Origin: an uncultured Lachnospiraceae bacterium
Lineage (GTDB): Bacteria > Bacillota > Clostridia > Lachnospirales > Lachnospiraceae
Length of the DNA stretch: 58,322 nucleotides
Assembly (NCBI GenBank): GCA_905233905.1
Contig: CAJOFN010000003.1
Location: 1-58,322 of the forward strand
Reading direction: 5' to 3'
Shown here: positions 44,631-52,457 of the stretch, piece after piece
Layout: every line of letters starts with the position of its first letter
How positions within the stretch are numbered: position 1 is the first letter of the stretch
Translations under genes and position numbers: made by a program
Notes under the pieces: generated by a model
What the model was told of the DNA's origin: nothing
Seen by the model: only the letters and a program-made list of their open reading frames with translations
Databases searched by the model: none

Positions 44631-45908
44631 CTATGCCCCCGGCTTATTCCTGTTGGCGAATCGCTGTGTTTTTGCCCAGGTCACCTTTCTCCTGGTGAAA
44701 AGATCCCATACCGCGTCAAAAAATCCGAGAGTGATCGCCCACATATAAAAGTAAAAATTAAACAGCAAAAGCGGAAGCAGAAATATTTCTCCTGCCATAC
44801 CGTCAAGAATGAGAGCCACACCGATCTCGTAGAATGGAGCAAAATTGCCAAAGGAGCAGTAAGTTCCGATGAACAGCAGTACCCACCAGCCTGAAAAAAT
44901 ATTCATTTTGCCCATAAAGAAAAGCAGATATGAGGTAAGATGCCCGAACAGCAGTATCACCGGAACGGCATATACAAGAAGGAGCAGCAAACCGTCAAGC
45001 TTTTCACGTATTGACATATTCTTTGTAAATAAAAGCGGGATGGTCTGGTGCAGCATAACCTGGTTATGCCCCCTTGCCCAGCGCCTTATCTGTCTTGAAC
45101 GTACCGTCCATGATTCAGGCGATTCTTCGTAACATTCAGCGGAATTTGCATACATTACCTTCCAGCCTCTTAAATACATTCTGAAGGTAAGGTCAGTATC
45201 CTCCGCCAGAACGGAGGTATCAAATCCGCCCATTTCTATCATTACGTTTTTCCTGAAGGCGCCGACCGTCCCTCCGTACTGAGGGATGAGGCGCATATTG
45301 TATCTGGCCTGCTGGTCAACCTGATAGCCCCCGGAGCGTTCTATATTGATAAGCCTTGTCAGGAGGTTCCTTTGGGAATTGTAGGGAATAACCCTTCCCA
45401 TCACAGCGCCAACCTCGGGGTCTTCAAAGACTATCGCAAGCTGCTTTAAAAGATTTCTGGCAGGACGGTAATCCGCATCGAAAACTATTATTATCTCACC
45501 TGTGGCAAGCTGCATCGCCTCGTTCAGTCCAACAGGCTTTCCCCTGTCCTCACAATCCCTGTGCAAAGGCCTGATGAACTCATATCTCCTGTGATATTCG
45601 TCCAGCATTTCCTTTGTTCGGTCCGTTGAATTATCGTTTATGGGAATGATCTCCATCATATCCCTGTCATAATCACATTTTAAAAGGGCCTTTAACGCCT
45701 CATCCAATACCTGCTCCTCGTTGTGCATGGGTACAAGTATGGAAATGCTTTTCATTTTGGTGGCATAGATGTCATTGTAATACATTCTCTGCCTGCCCTG
45801 AAAGCGGTTTACAGAAAATATAAAATGCCTGATGGCATAAACAAGCATTACGATAATTACAAATATAAGATATATCCGCAGGATCATAAGCATTACAGCC
45901 ATCGCCAT
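44631..45908 (-). CDS. Processive family-2 glycosyltransferase
   Basis: 425 residues. An N-terminal membrane segment (about 7-28), a GT-A domain with SILVPMHNEE, DADYRP (D144, D146), LAEDTDLTF (236-242) and the QIRRW box (273-277), then four or so C-terminal membrane segments. D,D,D,QxxRW glycosyltransferases such as cellulose, chitin and PNAG synthases make beta-linked polymers and thread them through the membrane, so this is the likely polymer synthase of the locus. No PilZ domain is present. It overlaps the upstream membrane-protein gene by 16 bp; ATGs at 45908 and 45902 are both possible. Confidence 0.93.
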   Translation of the reverse strand: MAMAVMLMILRIYLIFVIIVMLVYAIRHFIFSVNRFQGRQRMYYNDIYATKMKSISILVPMHNEEQVLDEALKALLKCDYDRDMMEIIPINDNSTDRTKEMLDEYHRRYEFIRPLHRDCEDRGKPVGLNEAMQLATGEIIIVFDADYRPARNLLKQLAIVFEDPEVGAVMGRVIPYNSQRNLLTRLINIERSGGYQVDQQARYNMRLIPQYGGTVGAFRKNVMIEMGGFDTSVLAEDTDLTFRMYLRGWKVMYANSAECYEESPESWTVRSRQIRRWARGHNQVMLHQTIPLLFTKNMSIREKLDGLLLLLVYAVPVILLFGHLTSYLLFFMGKMNIFSGWWVLLFIGTYCSFGNFAPFYEIGVALILDGMAGEIFLLPLLLFNFYFYMWAITLGFFDAVWDLFTRRKVTWAKTQRFANRNKPGA

Positions 45909-46690
45909 TCTCCCTTCCCCTCTGCGGAATCATATATACGCTGTATCCTGTCAGCATATATCGAATAGATCATTACAAGGTACAGGAAATCAAACAACGG
46001 ACCGAAGGTGAACATTATATCCGCCATGTAAAGCAGGGAAAATTTTGCAAGGACAAACATAAACACGGTGTATCGCAGTACGCCGAAAACCGCTGAATAT
46101 AGCAGTACCGCAATGAAGCCTGAGATTTTATAGCCCAAACCCTTGTTGCCAAGAAAGCCGGTAACGATCCCCATCAGAATAATGAACAGTATCCATATTC
46201 CTATCTGCTGCTTCATGAATATACCTGAGAAATCATCCGCCGTAAAAACGAATTTCTCCGTTTCAAATACAAAATACACACAGGAAATTATATGAACCAA
46301 AAAAGAAAACAGCAAATAAACCGCAAGCGGTTTGCCGGCATGGGAGCTTATCAGAATAAGTGAAATGACAGCCATGATGATAATGAGGTTTATCAGGAGC
46401 TCGTGGGGTGAGGGCATCTGGCTGTCAAAGGAAAGACAGGACATGCTGCCGAAGGGCATGTAGTAGCTTTCCGCAATAGATATGTCAAGAGACGGCAAGG
46501 CGCCTTTTATTGCCTTTAAAGAAAAATTGCATAATGCCTTCGTGACGCTGTCTATATGAGTTACTAAAAGCAACAGCGGCGGCAACACCACGAAAATGAA
46601 ATACAGCGTTCCGTACACATAATCAGCCTGTATGCGTCTGTACGTGCGGACATAGTATATATATTTCTTTTCTTTTTCCTTCAACTTCAC
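45893..46690 (-). CDS. Polytopic membrane protein, first gene of the polymer locus
   Basis: 265 residues; a basic N-terminus and about six membrane segments (GTLYFIFVVLPPLLLLVTH, LIINLIIIMAVISLILIS, AVYLLFSFLVHIISCVYFVF, IGIWILFIILMGIVTGFLG and two more). I do not recognise the family. It may pair with the GT2 enzyme in export. The start is GTG (46688-46690); no ATG is available early in the frame. It begins about 30 bp downstream of a strong promoter. Confidence 0.8.
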   Translation of the reverse strand: MKLKEKEKKYIYYVRTYRRIQADYVYGTLYFIFVVLPPLLLLVTHIDSVTKALCNFSLKAIKGALPSLDISIAESYYMPFGSMSCLSFDSQMPSPHELLINLIIIMAVISLILISSHAGKPLAVYLLFSFLVHIISCVYFVFETEKFVFTADDFSGIFMKQQIGIWILFIILMGIVTGFLGNKGLGYKISGFIAVLLYSAVFGVLRYTVFMFVLAKFSLLYMADIMFTFGPLFDFLYLVMIYSIYADRIQRIYDSAEGKGEWRWL

Positions 46691-46728
46691 ACGCCCTTAT
46701 TATACTCTCCCAAAAAAGACAGTTATTT

Positions 46729-46757
46729 ATTATATCACTACTATGGATGTGAAGCAA
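46729..46757 (-). promoter_or_regulatory. Sigma-A promoter of the polymer locus
   Basis: Minus-strand TTGCTT (46752-46757) and a perfect TATAAT (46729-46734) are 17 bp apart. Expected leader to the GTG start is only about 30 nt, so no riboswitch fits in it. Confidence 0.8.
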
Positions 46758-46773
46758 TAGTGTTAGTCATTCG

Positions 46774-47283
46774 CTATGATTTTCCGAACAGCAGGCCTGC
46801 CAACCCGCTTAACATATTCTTTGTCGCCTTGCTTCCTGTTTTAAAGCCATCTCTGAAAATATATTCCATGGCTTCATAGAAAGCCTCCAGTGCCTGCTTT
46901 GTAAACTCCGCCTTTATATATGTCCCTCCTTTATTCTTATTCTCATTATCCTCTTTGAATTCCTTATAGATATCAAAAAGGTATTTGTGCCAGTCAACCC
47001 CGAGCAGATCAGCACACCATTCATCCTCGAACTCATGGATCGCCCCACAGATATCCTCAGGAATGTCCATATAATAATATTTAAACAGGCTCATAGTTTC
47101 TTCATGGTAATTTCTCAGCTTACTGATCTCATCATCATTCAGGGCATCTATATCCGCGAAGTATTTCTCAAACAGGTGTATATATCTGGTATAAATACTG
47201 CGAAGAATCGTTGGGAGCTCCTCCTGCTTCGCGGTCTCCTTGTACAATATTTCCTCAATCCGTTCACCACTTAATTCAATCAT
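46774..47283 (-). CDS. Hypothetical acidic helical protein
   Basis: 169 residues, no membrane segment or signal peptide, acidic in the middle (FEDEWCADLLGVDW, FKEDNENKNKGG) with a Gly/Lys-rich C-terminus (FKTGSKATKNMLSGLAGLLFGKS). Mostly alpha-helical by eye. I do not recognise the family. The ATG follows AAGGAGG. A TTTGACAATCTGGAA element (14 of 15 matching the 27-bp repeat found further along) lies 34 bp upstream. It may be transcribed with or independently of the polymer locus, which has its own promoter just downstream. Confidence 0.75.
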   Translation of the reverse strand: MIELSGERIEEILYKETAKQEELPTILRSIYTRYIHLFEKYFADIDALNDDEISKLRNYHEETMSLFKYYYMDIPEDICGAIHEFEDEWCADLLGVDWHKYLFDIYKEFKEDNENKNKGGTYIKAEFTKQALEAFYEAMEYIFRDGFKTGSKATKNMLSGLAGLLFGKS

Positions 47284-47317
47284 CCCTTATCCTCCTTTTT
47301 AACTCTTATACAACTTG

Positions 47318-47332
47318 TTCCAGATTGTCAAA
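47318..47332 (-). promoter_or_regulatory. Partial third copy of the TTTGACA-TCTGGAA element
   Basis: Minus-strand TTTGACAATCTGGAA matches the first 15 bases of the 27-bp repeat (51693-51719) with one mismatch. A TATAAG lies 15 bp after the TTGACA, so it could form a promoter with a short spacer. Confidence 0.45.
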
Positions 47333-47351
47333 CTATTTTATCAGCTTTATC

Positions 47352-47381
47352 TTGAGGCACTTCCTGAAATTGTAATATAAT
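47352..47381 (+). promoter_or_regulatory. Promoter of the MATE exporter gene
   Basis: TTGAGG (47352-47357) and a perfect TATAAT (47376-47381) with an 18-bp spacer lie 29 bp before the start codon. Confidence 0.65.
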
Positions 47382-47410
47382 GTATTTATCCAAACAGATT
47401 TGAGGCCTTT

Positions 47411-48760
47411 ATGAACATCAGATTATCAGACCATTTTACCGGCCGCAGATTATTGCGGTTTGCACTTCCGTCAATATTTATGACAATATTTACATCTGTC
47501 TACAGTGTTGTTGACGGGTTTTTTGTTTCTAATTATGCCGGAAAGAATGCACTTGCTGCGGTATCACTCATCTATCCCTATATCTTGATCTTTGGGGCGG
47601 TGGGCTATGTGTTTGGTACCGGAGGTACTGCCCTGATAGCCCTCCGTCTTGGTGAAGGCAACAAAGAAAAAGCGAATCGGACCTTCTCCATGCTGGTATA
47701 TATTTCTATTGCCCTTGGAGTTGTTTTTGCAATTATTGGCGGCCTGTCGATCAAACAGGTTGCTATACTGTTAGGCGCAAACGAAGATATTCTTGCTCCC
47801 TCTGTTATCTATGGCTCTATCCTTTTTATCGGAATGCCTGCTTTTATGCTGCAATATGAGTTCCAAAGCCTGATGGTTGCCGCTGAAAAGCCAAAGCTTG
47901 GCCTTTACATCACCCTTATTTCCGGTCTTTTCAATATATTGCTTGACTGGCTGCTGGTCGGGGTTTTGAAAACGGGCATATCCGGTGCCGCTATAGCCAC
48001 GGACGTCAGCGAGCTGGTGGGCGGTGTATTTCCTGTTGTGTATTTTGCCCGGAAAAACAGCAGCACCCTGCAGCTCACTTGGACCAGCATCAATCTTGCT
48101 GATCTGAAAAAAGTCATAACCAATGGTTCTTCAGAGTATATCTCCAGCATTTCCCTGTCTGTGGTAAGTATGCTATATAATTCTTTGCTTATGAAGCATG
48201 CCGGCGCTGACGGCGTTGCAGCCTATGGCGTATTGCTGTATGTAAGCGAGATCTTCCTTGCGATTTTCGTGGGCTATTCAATGAGTACAGCCCCTGTCAT
48301 CGGATATCACTATGGAGCCCAAAATCAAAAGGAACTGAAAAATGTCTTTGTTCTTAGTACCCGTATCCTTGGAATATGCGCAGTCGCGATGTTCATTGCC
48401 GGAGAAGTATTTGCAGGCACTGTATCAGGTATCTTTGTCAGTTATGATGAAGATCTTATGAAAATGACGATCCATGCGTTCAGGATCTTCTCTTTTTCAT
48501 TCCTGTTCGCGGCAATACCTATCTATAGCTCAGCGTTTTTTACAGCCTTAAATAACGGAGCTCTGTCCGCGCTGATCTCCTTTGCAAGGACATTCATATT
48601 TGAAATCGGTTCCGTGTTGCTGCTGTCAATGATCATGGGACTTGACGGTATCTGGTTTTCTATGGTTGTCGCGGAACTGGCGTCATCCATCCTGTCAATA
48701 TTCATAATCCTTTGGAAAAGAAAAACACTGTTTTATCTTTCTTCTTCGGTAAATACATAA
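47411..48760 (+). CDS. MATE-family multidrug/cation exporter
   Basis: 449 residues, twelve membrane segments in two related halves. LLRFALPSIFMTIFTSVYSV, the VDGFFVSNYAGKNALAAVSL region and GTGGTALIALRLGEGN are typical of MepA-like MATE transporters, which export drugs or metabolites in exchange for Na+ or H+. GAGG lies 5 bp before the ATG. Its 3' end overlaps the convergent MscS gene by 28 bp, with no terminator visible between them. The substrate is unknown. Confidence 0.93.
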   Translation: MNIRLSDHFTGRRLLRFALPSIFMTIFTSVYSVVDGFFVSNYAGKNALAAVSLIYPYILIFGAVGYVFGTGGTALIALRLGEGNKEKANRTFSMLVYISIALGVVFAIIGGLSIKQVAILLGANEDILAPSVIYGSILFIGMPAFMLQYEFQSLMVAAEKPKLGLYITLISGLFNILLDWLLVGVLKTGISGAAIATDVSELVGGVFPVVYFARKNSSTLQLTWTSINLADLKKVITNGSSEYISSISLSVVSMLYNSLLMKHAGADGVAAYGVLLYVSEIFLAIFVGYSMSTAPVIGYHYGAQNQKELKNVFVLSTRILGICAVAMFIAGEVFAGTVSGIFVSYDEDLMKMTIHAFRIFSFSFLFAAIPIYSSAFFTALNNGALSALISFARTFIFEIGSVLLLSMIMGLDGIWFSMVVAELASSILSIFIILWKRKTLFYLSSSVNT

Positions 48761-51600
48761 ACCCCCTCTTTGGCATCGTAATTCTTTACAACCACATGGT
48801 TGTATGGAATATTGACATGCTCCCGATCAAAGAGCAGCTTGACCTCTCTGCGCAGATCCCGGAGCGCTCCCCGTCTGGCATATGTAGGCACGAAAATCGC
48901 GATCTGCAGCATAACAGAACTGTCCTCCAGGGAACTGACACCCATGTATTTGGGCGGCTTTACAAGACCCGAAATCCGCTCGGTCATAAGGGGCAGTTCC
49001 TTTTTTAGAAGCTTTTCAACCTCCAAAAGATCCGTCTCGTAGGAAATCGGAACCTTAAGAATCTCCCGCGCCTCTTCCCCGTCAGAATTTATGATATCCC
49101 GTAGTGAAGAATTATTGAAAATCTTTGTGTCCGAAAAATATCCTATCTTGGTAGAACGGATGCCTATCTTCTCTACTGTTCCGTACCAGCTGCCGATTGT
49201 AACGAAATCTCCGATCTTTATCGTGTCCTCAAAGATGATAAAGATACCGGCGATAATATCACTGATCAGATCCTTTGCGCCAAAGCCGATCATCAGGGAA
49301 AGCACACCGGCGGATGCCCAGAGTGCCTTTGTATCAACGCCGAACTGTGCCAGCCCAATGTATAAAAACAGTATGGCACAGGCATATCTTAACGCGTTTC
49401 TGAGCATCAGAAGAATAGTCTCATGCCGCAGATCCGAAATACGTGCAAGGTGGTACAGCACCTTATTGATAAGTACCCTGAATACATACAGTACGCAGAG
49501 CAAAAACAGGCAAAAGGAGAGCGAAAACAGGTTCACGCCTCTTTCCCAGTTGCCAAGCAGCACATAGGAAAAACCGTTGAGACCATCCGCGGTAATTCCA
49601 AAGGTGATCAAAGCCGTCTCGTAAAGGATCAGTGTTAGGGAAAATATTAGAAGCAGCCGGTATATGATCCGGGATGTCCGCTTTTCCGGCGTCTGTTCTT
49701 CGATGGGGATGGCGCTCTGCTTACTCCAGCGCTTTTCAAAGCCACTCTTTTCCTCAGCCTTCAGGAGCTTCCTAAACAGCCCCGGCGAGCTTGCGGCTTC
49801 AGCCTCTTTGCCTTCTTCTGCTCCATCCGCCGTTGAAGCGGCATCATCAGTCCCGGGCACTTCCGCTTCTGACGCAATAAACACCTTACCATATCCATAG
49901 GATGCGATCAGCATGATGACCAGATAAGCTATCACGCCCATTACTGCCATCTTCAGCGCAATGATAAAGGAACTTTTATTTTCCGTACTCCTTACCAAAG
50001 GCATCAGGTACAGATCTTCGGATTCGCTGATGCCCGAATAGTATGGAACCCCTCCAATAATATCATATCCGTTGAAGCTGCTTTGGATTTCTTCCGCGTC
50101 AAAGCCCAGCTCTGTAATGCTTGTGTTTTCAAAGCCAAGCCCGGTAGTGGCGACAATCTCCAATGTGTCCTTGTCGATGGCCAGGGCGTAATCAGGCAGC
50201 CCGATCACGAGATTATCCAGTACCGTCTGCACATTGATCGGGTTTAACAGCCGCTCCCTGAGTGTTGGCCTTATCGCAATCTGGACAAAGCCGTCGGCAA
50301 GGTCATTCTCATCCCGCAGGCTTACGCCTATATACTGCATCTTCTCTCCGCCTGCGTCATCCTTTTGCACACCCTGGATCACATACTCTTTGCCATCTAA
50401 GAGCGAACGGAACGCATAGGACTGATCTTCTTTATTTTTGCTCAGGGTAAAATGGTCGTAAGGAGAGTTGGTCACCACAACCTTTCCATTTTTATCGAAT
50501 ACATAAATGTATTCCACCTTCAGTTCTTTGGCATAATCAGCCAGCTCCTGCCTGGTGACATTTTCCGTGCCATCGGATCTGACAAGCTCCGCGGCCAGCC
50601 GACATTGCTCGAGATACTGCTGGTCCAGCCACTCTGACAGCTCCTTGCGGTATTGCCGGTAAGTATCCAGGGTCTCCACCGCAACCTTGGCATGTTCATT
50701 CATGGTGGACAGATCTCCGGTCACATCCATAATGGTCTGGTAATACCAGGTGGAAAAGAACAATACCAGCGTTCCCAGTGCGCAGTAGGAGATCAGCTTC
50801 CTGCGAAAGACAGCCTCACTGTCCTTGCGCCAGGAAAAAGCAAAGCCGGCATAACAGACAAGCACCCAGGCGACCACAAAAAAGATCAGCGTGGAAATGA
50901 AGCATCGTATAAGCACATAGGCAATGCTCTCGCCCAATGTGACACCGCACAGGATATAGGTATCCTTGTAGGCAAAAACCGAGCCGATGATCCCTGCGTC
51001 AAGCGCGTCCATCCCCTCTTTTTTCACTAATTGCATCATTGATGCGGGAACAAACAGATGCAATTCCCGGGGAACATCTTCCTTGGTAAGGCTGCCTCCA
51101 AGCTCATCCAGATCGGGAACAGAATTTATATCGAACTTCTTGTAATCTACAAGATAAAGCTCCTGACCGACAAAGCTCTCATGGGGGCAGGCAAGAATGG
51201 TATAATTCTCTTTGGATACCACGATCACATGTCCTTCCCGTCCTACCCGCAATTTGGTCACGCGGTTCATCCATGACAGTGTATGCTCCACCACCTTCTC
51301 TACATTCTCTTTTGAACCTATTTCGGAATTATCCAGATCCTCCAGGTCTTCTTCATGGACGTTATAGATACTCTGACGTCTTTTTTCCAGATTGTCATTG
51401 ATATCCCGAATCGCCTGTTCATTTTCCTCGAGCTGGGGAAGGATCTTTGACACCTGGATCATCGCGCGGACGATCTGCGGCTGCAGCCTCCCTTCAAAAT
51501 CGTCAGCATAAAGAGTAAATGACAGTCTGGCAAAAAGGGCGGTCAGCACTATCAATGCCAGATACATGATGATCTTTGTCCTTCGTATTTGTGATTTCAT
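48733..51600 (-). CDS. Large MscS-like channel with an extracytoplasmic sensor region
   Basis: 955 residues. One N-terminal membrane segment (about 10-30) precedes a first extracytoplasmic region containing VGREGHVIVVSKENYTIL and HESFVGQEL (Cache-like). Two further membrane segments (about 225-290) frame a second extracytoplasmic region (about 295-545) with YVFDKNGKVVVTNSPYD. After an Ala/Glu-rich linker and more membrane helices come the MscS pore and beta domain: ALWASAGVLSLMIGFGAKDL, IIFEDTIKIGDFVTIGSWYG, KIFNNSSLRDIINSDGEEA. The channel relieves osmotic pressure; the two sensor-like regions suggest ligand control, which is inference. AGGAGG and AGGA lie before the ATG. Confidence 0.9.
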   Translation of the reverse strand: MKSQIRRTKIIMYLALIVLTALFARLSFTLYADDFEGRLQPQIVRAMIQVSKILPQLEENEQAIRDINDNLEKRRQSIYNVHEEDLEDLDNSEIGSKENVEKVVEHTLSWMNRVTKLRVGREGHVIVVSKENYTILACPHESFVGQELYLVDYKKFDINSVPDLDELGGSLTKEDVPRELHLFVPASMMQLVKKEGMDALDAGIIGSVFAYKDTYILCGVTLGESIAYVLIRCFISTLIFFVVAWVLVCYAGFAFSWRKDSEAVFRRKLISYCALGTLVLFFSTWYYQTIMDVTGDLSTMNEHAKVAVETLDTYRQYRKELSEWLDQQYLEQCRLAAELVRSDGTENVTRQELADYAKELKVEYIYVFDKNGKVVVTNSPYDHFTLSKNKEDQSYAFRSLLDGKEYVIQGVQKDDAGGEKMQYIGVSLRDENDLADGFVQIAIRPTLRERLLNPINVQTVLDNLVIGLPDYALAIDKDTLEIVATTGLGFENTSITELGFDAEEIQSSFNGYDIIGGVPYYSGISESEDLYLMPLVRSTENKSSFIIALKMAVMGVIAYLVIMLIASYGYGKVFIASEAEVPGTDDAASTADGAEEGKEAEAASSPGLFRKLLKAEEKSGFEKRWSKQSAIPIEEQTPEKRTSRIIYRLLLIFSLTLILYETALITFGITADGLNGFSYVLLGNWERGVNLFSLSFCLFLLCVLYVFRVLINKVLYHLARISDLRHETILLMLRNALRYACAILFLYIGLAQFGVDTKALWASAGVLSLMIGFGAKDLISDIIAGIFIIFEDTIKIGDFVTIGSWYGTVEKIGIRSTKIGYFSDTKIFNNSSLRDIINSDGEEAREILKVPISYETDLLEVEKLLKKELPLMTERISGLVKPPKYMGVSSLEDSSVMLQIAIFVPTYARRGALRDLRREVKLLFDREHVNIPYNHVVVKNYDAKEGVYVFTEEER

Positions 51601-51692
51601 TTTCCTGAAATACCTCCTGGATATATTTTGACCTTATCCTACAAAGATAATCTAAATCAACGAAAAAAACAATGGACGCAGAACAATTTGGG

Positions 51693-51719
51693 TTTGACAT
51701 TCTGGAAACCCCTCTTGCG
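51693..51719 (+). repeat. 27-bp repeat, copy 1
   Basis: Identical over 27 bp to the reverse complement of 54736-54762. It begins TTTGACATTCTGG and ends CCCCTCTTGCG. It lies 71 bp before the start codon of the small membrane-protein gene, on the same strand. A TTGACA is included, but no -10 follows at 17 bp. Downstream, ATGTAT (51736-51741) and ATACAT (51750-51755) form a second small inverted repeat. The rest of this 190-bp gap shows no gene. Confidence 0.85.
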
Positions 51720-51790
51720 GCACATCGGTTTCCTGATGTATATTAAAAGATACATGTGAGTAACAGATACAGGAAGGGAGTGCTGTACAA

Positions 51791-52450
51791 ATGGCTGAGC
51801 GTGATATTGAAAGATTATTTGAAGCAAGAAGGGGACAGCTTGATCACCGGGTAAAAAAGGATTATGTCAATAACGGAATTGCAACGATCCCCTGCCGCAT
51901 TTCAGACTATAGCGATGTTATCAGTACATACAGCGTCGAGGGCTGCGAAACCCTGAACACGGAATTTACTGAATATCTCAAATCAGCCGCAGAGGTGACG
52001 CCGACTGAGTGTCCTCTTGTTCTGAATATCATCGGGGACTGCCTTTCAGAGAAAGAGAAACAGACCATTGAGGATACCATCCGGGATGATTTCGCTTATG
52101 ATCTGGGCATGGTGGAAAAGGAAGAGAAACGGCATATCCAAACCTTCAACCTTATGTTTTTCGGTCTGCTCTTTGGAGGCATACTGCTGTGGCTTACAAG
52201 AGTTCTGGCGGATGAACCGCGGGAAGTGTTTTTCATCCTGTTCTGGTTTATGGGTGATACCCTGTGTGACTATATCTTCCTGACCGGGCATGATCTGCGC
52301 CGGGATCGGAGACTGGCCGGAAGGCTTGCAAGTATCAAGGTCATTTTTTCCGAAAGCTATAAGGCTCCGAATTACACGGAAAACGACATCAACCGGTTGT
52401 ACTCCGAGATTGAAAAGGATGTAGCTGATACAATTCAGGAGGATGAATAA
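51791..52450 (+). CDS. Hypothetical two-pass membrane protein
   Basis: 219 residues. A soluble N-terminal part (about 1-115), two adjacent membrane segments (about 117-136 and 143-163: TFNLMFFGLLFGGILLWLT, VFFILFWFMGDTLCDYIFL) and a charged C-terminus (SEIEKDVADTIQEDE). I do not recognise the family. GGAAGGGAG lies 10 bp before the ATG. It ends 7 bp from the convergent sugar-kinase gene. It shares the upstream 27-bp element with the HAD gene, suggesting common regulation. Confidence 0.75.
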   Translation: MAERDIERLFEARRGQLDHRVKKDYVNNGIATIPCRISDYSDVISTYSVEGCETLNTEFTEYLKSAAEVTPTECPLVLNIIGDCLSEKEKQTIEDTIRDDFAYDLGMVEKEEKRHIQTFNLMFFGLLFGGILLWLTRVLADEPREVFFILFWFMGDTLCDYIFLTGHDLRRDRRLAGRLASIKVIFSESYKAPNYTENDINRLYSEIEKDVADTIQEDE

Positions 52451-52457
52451 AGGCTAC

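Noticed and set aside
46691..46773. Cyclic-di-GMP riboswitch ahead of the polymer locus
   Set aside because: The predicted leader is about 30 nt, too short for either riboswitch class.
51693..51740. Sigma-54 or ECF-sigma promoter within the 27-bp repeat
   Set aside because: GG and GC are 11 bases apart instead of 10 for sigma-54, and no shared -10-like CGTC motif follows the GGAAAC in the two copies.
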